Source: Devosia aurantiaca (GTDB lineage Bacteria > Pseudomonadota > Alphaproteobacteria > Rhizobiales > Devosiaceae). Taken from it: a stretch of DNA of 64,000 nt. Below the pieces are notes generated by a model. The model was not told the origin of the DNA. It did not search any database and saw nothing but the letters and a program-made list of their open reading frames with translations. The stretch is taken from positions 372,001 to 436,000 of the forward strand of contig NZ_JAALFG010000003.1 of the NCBI RefSeq assembly GCF_011058215.1, read 5' to 3'. The translations under genes were made by a program, and so were the position numbers. Within the stretch, counting starts at the first letter, position 1. Each line of letters opens with the position of its first letter. This document shows, in pieces, positions 56,877-64,000 of this stretch.

Positions 56877-57688
56877 TTAGCGCGACCAGGCGCGGAATGC
56901 GTCACGCATCTTGACCGTCTCGGTCAGCACGTCGTCGTAAAGTGTGTCCATATAAGCCTGATGGACGACCTCGATCGACAGCCAGTCGTCGTAGCCGACG
57001 TCGCGTAATGCCGAGAACAGCGATGGGAAGTTGATCGTGCCCTGTTCCATCTTGGCCTGCAGCGCGCCCTGCCGAGCCTGGCGCAAATGTACATGCCCGG
57101 CATGAGGCACGAGGGTTTCGATCTCGTCCTGCCGATAGCCGAGCGCGGTGAAGTGGGCGAGGTCAAGAGTAATCCTCAAACCCGGCACCTTGCTGACCAG
57201 CTCGTGCACCGCATCGACGGATTCGAGAACGCCATGCACATGCGGCTCGATCGACAGCCCAATACCGCTGCGCTGGCTGGCCTCGACCAGAGGCTTCAAG
57301 GCCTCTGCCGAATTGGCAATCGCCTGCTTACGGCTCTGGCCGGGATTGATCAGTCCGGGCAGGATGAAAACGCTGTCTCCCCTGCAGCCTTGGTGAAGGC
57401 AAACACCTTCTCGAGATCGGCGACATTGTCGCTGTTGTGACCTAGTGACAGGTTGCGTTCGTCCAGCCCGTTGCCGAACAGGTAATAAAAATTGGCGATG
57501 GCGACCGGCAGTTTCTCGCGCAGTTCTGCGCCGTAGCGCTCGCCATCGCCCAGGACACGCGCCCGGTCGAGCGCCGAGGCGTAAAAGAAACTGACATCGA
57601 CCGCGTCTATGCCAAGCACCTTGGCGATACCGCCCACTTCCCCAAAATTCAGGACCGGAAACGACCAGCTGGTGACGCTTAGTTTCAT
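56877..57688 (-). pseudogene. Sugar phosphate isomerase/epimerase-family protein, frameshifted
   Basis: A 270-residue AP-endonuclease-2-fold TIM barrel after repair. LSVTSWSFP at the N-terminus, GLSIEPHVHGVL, ITLDLAHF and HAGHVHLRQA give the metal-binding His and acidic residues of the family. One base is missing in 57379-57382; restoring it gives KAAGGDSVFILPG. It overlaps the dehydrogenase gene by four bases. Such enzymes epimerise keto sugars or dehydrate inositols; the substrate here would be a deoxysugar or its keto form made by the neighbouring dehydrogenase. Confidence 0.84.
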
Positions 57689-58737
57689 GGCGCGATCTCC
57701 TCAGGTCTGCCGCTTCGGGCCGAGCGATACATTCCATCCAGCACTTCGGTGGCGCGGCGGCCTACCGTAGCATTGGCAGGATTGATGATGCTTTCGCCAG
57801 CGCAAAGCGAGGCGAATAATGCGGCTGGAGAAGCGCTATCATAATCGCCGGCATCGGTGGGCAGCTGCTCGATATGGCTCTTGCCATCATGACGATAGGC
57901 TTCGACGCGGGCGCGCTCGATGTCATAAACCAGCATGCCCTCGGTCCCGAAGATACGGATATCGATCTGATAGCCGCCCCGCACTTTGGGAATGGTGCCC
58001 GAACCCGATAGCGACATGGTCGCTCCATTGGCAAAGCTGACCACGGCAGCGTCATAATAGTCGACCCCGGCGTCCGAATTGCCCATCTTGGCGTAGACTT
58101 CGACCGGATCGAGATCGATCAGCCGGAACAGCGCGCCCAGCCCGTGGGTCAACTGACCCCAGCCATAGCCGCCCGCGCGTTTCGGGTCAGCCCAGGTGGA
58201 GGCCGGCGGCTCGAACAACGCGCCCTTGGCTTCGACTAAGCCTTCGCCGGCAAACAGATCTGCCAATGCCGAGGCCATTTGCGCCACCACATGGCGCACC
58301 TCCCCGATATAGCCATCTCGGATTAGCCGATGGGCGGCCTCGGTCATCGGGCGATAATTCCAGCCATAGGGCATCATCACCGATACGCCCTTGGCCTTGG
58401 CAGCGTCGGCGATCGACCGCGCCTCGGCAATGCTGGTGCCAAACGGTTTTTCCACCATGACATGAAGGCCGGCATTAATCGCGAGCAGCGCATGCTCGGC
58501 ATGCAGCACATGCGGCGAAGCGATCACCGCCCCGGCCAGCGGCCGTTCGGCCAGCATCTGCTTTGCATCGAGATAGCCATGCTCGAGCTTGAAATGGCTG
58601 AGCACCTTGTCGAGCCCTTCCTGATCGGGGCGAACCACGGCAACCGATTTGACCGCCTCATGGGCCACCAGGGTGGGAATATGAGCCGCACAGGCCCACC
58701 ATCCGGCACCGATGACACCGATCTCGACTTGCTTCAC
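57685..58737 (-). CDS. Gfo/Idh/MocA-family sugar dehydrogenase
   Basis: A 350-residue NAD(P)-dependent oxidoreductase. GVIGAGWWACAAHIP is the Rossmann motif near residue 7; the EKPFG motif (VEKPFGTS) holds the catalytic Lys. The start is GTG 58737 with GGAGGAA eight bases upstream; the long in-frame extension to 58860 crosses the promoter and is rejected. It would oxidise a ring or side-chain hydroxyl of the sugar. First gene of the operon with the epimerase and mutarotase, under operator copy 4. Confidence 0.9.
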   Translation of the reverse strand: MKQVEIGVIGAGWWACAAHIPTLVAHEAVKSVAVVRPDQEGLDKVLSHFKLEHGYLDAKQMLAERPLAGAVIASPHVLHAEHALLAINAGLHVMVEKPFGTSIAEARSIADAAKAKGVSVMMPYGWNYRPMTEAAHRLIRDGYIGEVRHVVAQMASALADLFAGEGLVEAKGALFEPPASTWADPKRAGGYGWGQLTHGLGALFRLIDLDPVEVYAKMGNSDAGVDYYDAAVVSFANGATMSLSGSGTIPKVRGGYQIDIRIFGTEGMLVYDIERARVEAYRHDGKSHIEQLPTDAGDYDSASPAALFASLCAGESIINPANATVGRRATEVLDGMYRSARSGRPEEIAP

Positions 58738-58874
58738 GGCATGTTCCTCCCCTGGTGTTCGAGCTGCCACTTCAGTTAGCCATCGCGTCGACGTCAGTGC
58801 TTCGATCTGCTCTGCAAACCTTGCAGCCTCATGTCTGACGATCAAGGCGCTCCAAACCAAAACTCAAAGTGACC

Positions 58875-58891
58875 AAGTGGCCTGTCCACTT
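58875..58891 (-). promoter_or_regulatory. FadR-type operator, copy 4
   Basis: AAGTGGCCTGTCCACTT, identical to copy 3, lies about 140 bp before the Gfo/Idh dehydrogenase start and next to dyad copy 2. Confidence 0.75.
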
Positions 58892-58892
58892 A

Positions 58893-58922
58893 TTGACTAA
58901 CGACGAGGCGCTTGTTAGTCAA
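58893..58922. promoter_or_regulatory. Symmetric promoter-like dyad, copy 2
   Basis: TTGACTAAC-N12-GTTAGTCAA, a perfect 9-bp inverted repeat, starts two bases from operator copy 4. On the minus strand TTGACT and TTAGTC are 16 bases apart and can be -35 and -10 boxes for the Gfo/Idh operon, with the operator over the start point. Confidence 0.6.
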
Positions 58923-59055
58923 CCTGGGTCTCTGCTTGCCAAGACCAGGGAGGAGGGAGGACGTTATGGTCGACCGAGTCAGACACGAGAAGATGCGCGG
59001 CAGAGCCGCTGCGACCAGCCCGATCAGGATTGGGTTGGTCGAAAGACGCTTTATT

Positions 59056-59940
59056 TCAAACCAGCGCGATGCGGTTCTTCTCTCGCCACTCCGACGGCGC
59101 CAAGCCTGTGGCCTTGCGGAACTGCGAGGAGAAGTGGAAGGCGGAGTTGTAGCCAAGATAGGCGGCAATGGCTTTGACCGACTTGTCGGAATTGCGCAGC
59201 AGTTCGCAGGCCCGGCGGATGCGGACGTCAGTCTGGTATTGCTTGAGCGACATTCCCGCATGCTGGCGAAAGAGCCGTCGCAGCGTCGAATAGCTGACCC
59301 CCAGGTCGCGCGCCACCGCTTCAAGCGAAGGCGGTTCGCCGCTTTTCTCCATCAATATCCGCCGCGCCCGCTCGACCATGCGCACCTGCCCCTGCTCGGT
59401 GGGTTCGAGCGACTGGCACAACTGCGCCAACAGTTGCAGGCTCAGCGCCGAAAGCGTCGGCTGGTGCCGCAGGGCATCCTGGCGGGCCAGCGCACCGATT
59501 TGGGCGAACACGGCCTCCGCTTCGGCACCGCCGTGCCAGACCGGGCGTTCGGGCGACACCAGCCCAAGGTCCATCACCCGATCAAAGGCAGCGCCGCGGC
59601 ACTCAATCCAGCTTTCCACCCAACCTGTTTCGGGGTGGGGAGAAAAGCGATGCCACACGCCTGGAAACAGCAGGATGACGTCGCCCGCCTCGATCGGATG
59701 CACTTCCTCCGGCCAGGGCGCAGATTGCATGCGGCCTGCGCCCTCACTGATCAGGGCGAACTGATAGGCCTGCAGCGTGCGCCCCTTCTCCCAGACAAAA
59801 TGATGATCATCGGGGTGGCGCATCGGCGGATAGATGGCGCCGGCCTCGATGCGCGTGTGGCCAGTGGAAAGTGCAGTGCAGCCAAGGGCTTCGCACAGTC
59901 CACTGTCGGGCAGATAGGTGAAATAATCCGATCCGTGCAT
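59056..59940 (-). CDS. AraC-family transcriptional regulator
   Basis: A 294-residue regulator with an N-terminal cupin ligand domain (EAGAIYPPMRHPDDHHFVW, DVILLFPGVWHRF) and two C-terminal helix-turn-helix motifs (LEAVARDLGVSYSTLRRLFRQH and AIAAYLGYNSAFHFSSQFRKATG). It diverges from the L-fucose-isomerase-like gene and sugar ABC operon. Two 16-bp direct repeats in the 146-bp gap are probable binding sites. A sugar effector such as rhamnose is likely by context. Confidence 0.92.
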   Translation of the reverse strand: MHGSDYFTYLPDSGLCEALGCTALSTGHTRIEAGAIYPPMRHPDDHHFVWEKGRTLQAYQFALISEGAGRMQSAPWPEEVHPIEAGDVILLFPGVWHRFSPHPETGWVESWIECRGAAFDRVMDLGLVSPERPVWHGGAEAEAVFAQIGALARQDALRHQPTLSALSLQLLAQLCQSLEPTEQGQVRMVERARRILMEKSGEPPSLEAVARDLGVSYSTLRRLFRQHAGMSLKQYQTDVRIRRACELLRNSDKSVKAIAAYLGYNSAFHFSSQFRKATGLAPSEWREKNRIALV

Positions 59941-59941
59941 T

Positions 59942-60041
59942 GGTCAGTTTTTGTATGTTTTAGATCAATAAGCGAAAGTGGTACCGGCTTTCCGGTTGCA
60001 GTGCGAGTGTTAAGGTCTGCCTCAAGGTCAGTTTTTGAATG
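59942..60041. promoter_or_regulatory. Paired AraC-type direct repeats
   Basis: GGTCAGTTTTTGTATG at 59942-59957 and GGTCAGTTTTTGAATG at 60026-60041 differ in one base of 16 and are spaced exactly 84 bp start to start, eight helical turns. Direct repeats in the same orientation are the usual layout of AraC-family sites, and the spacing would allow a DNA loop or binding on one face. Confidence 0.7.
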
Positions 60042-60086
60042 ACCGGCATGTCTGCGGAAAATGCCGCGGCAATTGGGAGGAATGGC

Positions 60087-61537
60087 ATGGAGCTCGGTTT
60101 CGAGACGACTGCTGCACGTCGACCGCTTAAGGTCGGCCTGTTCGGCATCGGCCTCGATGCCTATTGGCCTCAGTTCGAAGGCCTTAAGGCGCGGCTTGAA
60201 GGTTATGTCGAGGTTGTGGCGGCCAAGCTGGCCCGCCCCGGCGTTGAAATCGTCAACCTCGGCCTCATCGATAACCCCGCCAAAGCGCTGGAAGCAGGGC
60301 ACGATTTCCGCGTGGCCGATGTCGACCTGATCTTCCTTTATGGCACGACTTACGCCCTCTCTTCCACCGTCCTGCCGGTCGTTCGCCGTGCCGGCGTGCC
60401 GGTGATAATTCTTAATCTGCAGCCTGAAAAAGCCATCGACTACGCAGCTTTCAACAAGCTGGGCAATCGCACCAGGATGACCGGCGAATGGCTGGCCTAT
60501 TGCGCCGCATGTCCGGTGCCTGAAATCGCCAATGTCTTCACGCGCGCGGGCATTGCCACGCACCAGATCACTGGCGTTCTCGAAGGTGACAGTCATGTCG
60601 ACGCTCAGATCGAAGATTGGATCGAGGCTGCCCGAGTTGCCCACGTCATGGCCCACAACCGCCTCGGCGTCATGGGCCACTACTACAATGGCATGCTCGA
60701 CATTTATTCCGACCTCACCGCCCAGAGCGCGGCATTCGGCACTGCCATTGAATTCATGGAAATGGATGAGCTCGCCCAGATCCGGCGCGAGCTGGAAGCC
60801 TCTGAGATCGACGCCATGCTGGCGCGCATCCATGCCGAATTTGATATCGAGGCAGGCTGTGACGAGGCCGAATTGCGCCGCGCCGCTGCTACGGCCGCCG
60901 CTTTGATGAGGCTCGTTGAGCGACATGACATCGGCTCGATGGCCTATTTCTACGTCTCGGTGCCGGGCCATGAACACGAGGACATCATCTCCTCGGTTAT
61001 TTTGGGCTGTTCGCTCCTGACCGCTTGTGGTGTTCCGGTCGCGGGCGAATACGAAATCAAGAATGCCCAGGCCATGAAGATCATGGACGCCTTTGGCGTT
61101 GGCGGCTCTTTCACCGAATACTACGCCATCGACTACGCCGACGACGTGGTGCTGATGGGCCATGACGGCCCCGGCCACACAAAGATTGCTCAGGGCAAGA
61201 CCAAAGTACGGCCCCTCGAAGTCTATCACGGCAAGGTGGGCAAAGGCGTTTCGGTGGAAATGTCGGTGCGCCACGGTCCCGTGACACTGCTCTCGGTAAT
61301 CGAGCGCGAGGGCAAGGTCCAGTTGCTGGTTGCCGAAGGGAGTCTGTCCCCGGGCCGGTTCTGGAAATCGGCAATACCAACAGCCGTTATCGCTTCGCCA
61401 ACGGCGCTCGCGCCTTCACCGAAGCGTGGAATGCCGCCGGACCTGCGCATCATTGCGCAGTCGGCGTCGGACATGTCGCCAACAGACTGGAAAAGCTCGC
61501 AAAGCTGTTGAAGCTTGAGCTGATCCGCGTGGTCTGA
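60087..61537 (+). pseudogene. L-fucose/L-arabinose-isomerase-like protein (COG2407 type), frameshifted
   Basis: A 483-residue protein after repair. RPLKVGLFGIGLDAYWPQF starts the first domain, DVDLIFLYGTTYALSS the second; metal-site acidic residues lie in VAGEYEIKNAQAMKIMD and GSFTEYYAIDY, and [11 protein letters not shown] follows. One G is missing at 61338-61340; restoring it gives [21 protein letters not shown] and a stop at 61537. Start 60087 has GGGAGG six bases upstream. Members isomerise aldoses to ketoses; first gene of the sugar ABC operon under the AraC sites. Confidence 0.82.
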
Positions 61538-61564
61538 ATAAGTTTACCAGGAGGAGAAACGACC

Positions 61565-62596
61565 ATGAACTTTACCAGATTATCCCGTCCACTCGGCATG
61601 GCGCTCGGCCTTGCCGCGCTTGTCGGTTCGATGGCCATGCCGGCTGTAGCCCAGGATGCCGGCATCACGCCGCCACCCGAAGTCGTCCAGTTCGGCGAGA
61701 TCGAAGCCGGCAGCGGCGAGGGCCTCACCATCGGTTTCACCCAGCTTGGCCTCGGTGTTCCATTCACCGAAGCACTACAGCGCGGCATGGTTGCCGCCGC
61801 TGAAACCGCAGGCGTCAATCTCGTGACCTGCGACTCCAAGTTCGATGCTGCCGCAGCGCTCGATTGCGCCCGTCAGTTCCGCACTCAGAACGTTGATGGT
61901 CTGGTGACCTTCCAGGCCGACGCCGCCGCCGCTGCTAATATCTGCGCCGAAGGCCCACAGGTCCCTGTGATTGCCATCGACATCGAGCAGCAGCCCTGCC
62001 AGACCGCTTTCGTCGGCGCAGCAAACACCTATGCCGGCCAGATCGTCGGCTATGCCATCGGCCAGTACTTCAAGGAAAACTTCGATTGCGAATACGACGC
62101 ATTCGTATCCCTTGAATCCCTGGCAGTTGGCGTCGTCAACGACCAGCGTATGGGCGGTATGCGTGATGGCTTTGCCCAGGTCTGCGGCGAGGTGCAGAAC
62201 CTTCGCGTCATCGATACCGGAGCCGGTGGCCAGGCCGATGCCGCCCAGCGCCAGATGACCGATACGCTCACAGCCCTGCCAGGCGCACAGCGCATCATCA
62301 CGGTAGGCATCAATGAAGACGTGATCACCGGCGCACTGGCCGCTGCCCGCTCGCAGAACCGCACCGAAAACCTATATCTCGGCGCGCAGAACTTCGACCC
62401 GAGCAACTGCCAGATCTGGACGGCACCGAACTTCATCGCCACCGCTGCCTACTATCCGGAGCGTTACGCAGAACTGATCATCCCCAACATCATCAAGGCC
62501 GTGAAGGGTGAAACCATCGCCAAGCAGATCCTCGTCCCCCACGAGGTTATCAGCAAGGACAACATGATGACCATTTACCCAGAGACCAACTGCTGA
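61565..62596 (+). CDS. Sugar ABC transporter substrate-binding protein (RbsB/RhaS type)
   Basis: A 343-residue periplasmic binding protein of the ribose/rhamnose class. A Sec signal covers residues 1-30 (GMALGLAALVGSMAMPAVAQ). The fold is two Rossmann-like lobes: LTIGFTQLGLGVPF, VDGLVTFQADAAAA and IITVGINEDVITG. Eight cysteines, several spaced to pair, suggest disulfides in the periplasm, unusual for RbsB-like proteins. AGGAGGAG lies before 61565. Its stop overlaps the ATPase start by one base. Confidence 0.92.
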   Translation: MNFTRLSRPLGMALGLAALVGSMAMPAVAQDAGITPPPEVVQFGEIEAGSGEGLTIGFTQLGLGVPFTEALQRGMVAAAETAGVNLVTCDSKFDAAAALDCARQFRTQNVDGLVTFQADAAAAANICAEGPQVPVIAIDIEQQPCQTAFVGAANTYAGQIVGYAIGQYFKENFDCEYDAFVSLESLAVGVVNDQRMGGMRDGFAQVCGEVQNLRVIDTGAGGQADAAQRQMTDTLTALPGAQRIITVGINEDVITGALAAARSQNRTENLYLGAQNFDPSNCQIWTAPNFIATAAYYPERYAELIIPNIIKAVKGETIAKQILVPHEVISKDNMMTIYPETNC

Positions 62597-64000
62597 TGTC
62601 TGGCGCGACTTTTCTCTCCGTCCGCGGAATCAGAAAGTCGTTCGGCCCGGTCAAGGTCCTCCACGGTGTGGACCTTGATCTTTCCCGAGGCAGCGTTACG
62701 GCGCTCCTCGGGGAAAACGGGGCCGGCAAATCGACCTTCGTGCGCATCCTGGCCGGGGACCATCGTCCCGATGACGGCACTATCGAGGTGGAAGGCACGC
62801 CGACGAGCTTTCGGACGGTTACCCAATCACGCAATGCCGGCATTCGCCTGATCGCCCAGGAAATCGCCGACGCGCCGACTTTGTCCGTCGCGGAAAATAT
62901 TGCCTTGGGCGCGCTCCCGAACCGTCTTGGTTTCGTCGATCGCAAGGCGATGCGGAACATGGCGCAAAAGGCGCTCGACGCACTTGGTGCCGACCTGCCG
63001 CTCGATGCCCCGGTATCGAGCCTGCGCCTGGGGAACGTCAGATCGTCGAGATTGCCCGCGCTACCGCTGGTGCCTCGCAATGCCTGATTTTTGATGAGCC
63101 GACCGCCGCCCTGTCCGACGCTGAAACGCAACGTCTTTTTGCGCTGATTAAGCGCATGCAGCAGTCTGGCGTGGCCATCCTCTACATTACCCATCGCCTC
63201 GACGAGGTCTTCGCCATCGCTGATCGCGTCTGCGTTTTACGCGACGGCCGCGTGTCGCTCGATACCGCCACTGCCGATGTCGACCAAACCCAGGTGGTGA
63301 CGGCCATGGTCGGTCATGCCATCGCAGCTCACGGCGAGCGCTACAGTTTTGAAGGCTCCACCGCAAACCCACTGCTTGCGGTCGAGAACCTGACGTCCGA
63401 CACCTTCACCGATGTCGATCTCACCGTCGCTCCGGGCGAAATCGTGGGCCTTTATGGCAAGATTGGCTCGGGCGTGCCCGAATTGGCCGGAGCGCTGTTC
63501 GGCGCTGGCGACTACCAGACCGGCACGGTGCGGCTCGAGCGCCGCGAGGTCAAGTTTTCCCATCCCGACGAGGCGATCCGCCAAGGCGTCGGTTTCCTGC
63601 CCGCCGACCGCGCCAGCGAGGGCCTGTTGCGGCCTCGCTCCGTGGCGGAAAACCTCGCCGCACCAAGCTGGTCGCGGCTGGCCAGCGGCGGCATGATTTC
63701 GCGCTCTACCGAAGCTCGGGCCTTTGCCAATTGGCACAAGGTGCTCAAGGTTCGCTCCCGCGAAGACGGCTCGGAAGCCATCACCACCCTTTCTGGTGGC
63801 AATCAGCAGAAGGTCCTGCTTGGCCGCTGGCTGGAAGCTGGCTCCAAACTCCTGCTGCTGGTCGAACCCACCCGCGGCGTCGATGTCGGCGCGCGACAGG
63901 AAATCTACGGCGTCTTGCGAGAGTTGGCACGACAGGGCCACGGCATCCTGATCGCCAGCTCCGACTACGAAGACATTACCGAGGCCGCGACGCGCGCAAT
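62596..64000 (+). pseudogene. Sugar ABC transporter dual ATPase (RbsA/RhaT type), frameshifted and cut by window end
   Basis: A tandem nucleotide-binding protein. The first domain has Walker A GENGAGKS, a signature reading SSLRLGERQ, Walker B LIFDEPTAALS and switch His YITHRLDE. The second has a degenerate Walker A (GKIGSGVPELAG), as usual in this family, a good signature LSGGNQQK, but LLLLVEPTRG where DEPT is normal: the Walker B Asp is Val. One G is missing at 63030-63033, just inside the first signature region; restoring it gives a frame open to the window edge. Confidence 0.86.

Larger units (their letters stand above)
58738..59055. other. 318-bp intergenic region with regulatory sites
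   Basis: Contains operator copy 4 and symmetric dyad copy 2, listed separately. On the plus strand GGAGGAGGGAGG at 58950-58961 stands just before an ATG at 58966, a strong ribosome site without a recognisable gene: the frame continues antisense through the AraC gene. Confidence 0.55.

Noticed and set aside
47818..58922. CRISPR-like or transposon-end repeats
   Set aside because: The repeated palindromes are single sites at promoters, not arrays, and no transposase or target duplication is present.
58912..60042. 376-codon open frame on the plus strand
   Set aside because: It is antisense to a clear AraC regulator with both helix-turn-helix motifs; its composition is that of a mirror frame in GC-rich DNA.
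59751..61274. 507-codon open frame on the minus strand
   Set aside because: Lies opposite the L-fucose-isomerase-like gene, crosses the AraC start region and shows no family motif.

Overview
The window is a GC-rich (roughly 60% or more by eye) chromosomal or megaplasmid stretch from an alphaproteobacterium. Its many solute-binding transporters, GntR/FCD regulators and non-phosphorylating deoxysugar genes suggest Hyphomicrobiales, perhaps a Devosia-like lineage; that placement is inference from gene content. I see no rRNA, tRNA, CRISPR array, insertion sequence or phage gene. Almost everything is catabolic: transporter operons, each with its own regulator and enzymes.

Layout. (1) 1-3.4 kb: start of a GMC-type flavoprotein, a small unknown protein, a gamma-glutamyltransferase and an SDR. 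(2) 3.4-19.1 kb: a peptide-type ABC transporter split over two divergent operons, with a SUMF1/NTPase protein, a VOC protein, a cytoplasmic-looking binding protein, a rhodanese, a GntR regulator, and an operon of hydantoin-type racemase, cyclic amidohydrolase, DapA-like lyase, SDR and PatB/MalY C-S lyase. A shared AT-rich motif lies before four of these units. (3) 19.2-29.6 kb: an aminotransferase, then a minus-strand operon of spermidine-type ABC transporter, racemase, PuuE/PgdA-like hydrolase, Cys-containing small protein, CobW GTPase and asparaginase, with a divergent GntR gene. (4) 29.9-40.3 kb: a second peptide-type ABC transporter, an isopenicillin-N-epimerase-like PLP enzyme, a GntR regulator and a GH38 alpha-mannosidase. 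(5) 40.8-64 kb: a large 6-deoxysugar/sugar-acid island: L-rhamnonate dehydratase, TRAP transporter, two further enolase-superfamily dehydratases, DapA-like aldolase, 2-hydroxyacid dehydrogenase, SDRs, FAH-family hydrolase, L-rhamnose mutarotase, Gfo/Idh dehydrogenase, sugar epimerase, two L-fucose-isomerase-like proteins, AraC regulator and a ribose/rhamnose-type ABC transporter cut by the window end.

In region 5 the pieces fit the non-phosphorylative route: sugar, lactone, aldonate, 2-keto-3-deoxy acid (dehydratase), 2,4-diketo acid (SDR), then cleavage by the FAH hydrolase. A 17-bp palindrome, AAGTGG-N5-CCACTT, sits before at least four transcription units there and is the likely operator of the FadR-type regulator at 47023-47793.

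A striking property of the whole window is about twenty reading-frame breaks. Nearly all are single-base losses in short homopolymers, and restoring one base gives a full-length family member each time. I list those genes as 'pseudogene' because the frame is broken as given, but sequencing or assembly error is the more economical explanation.
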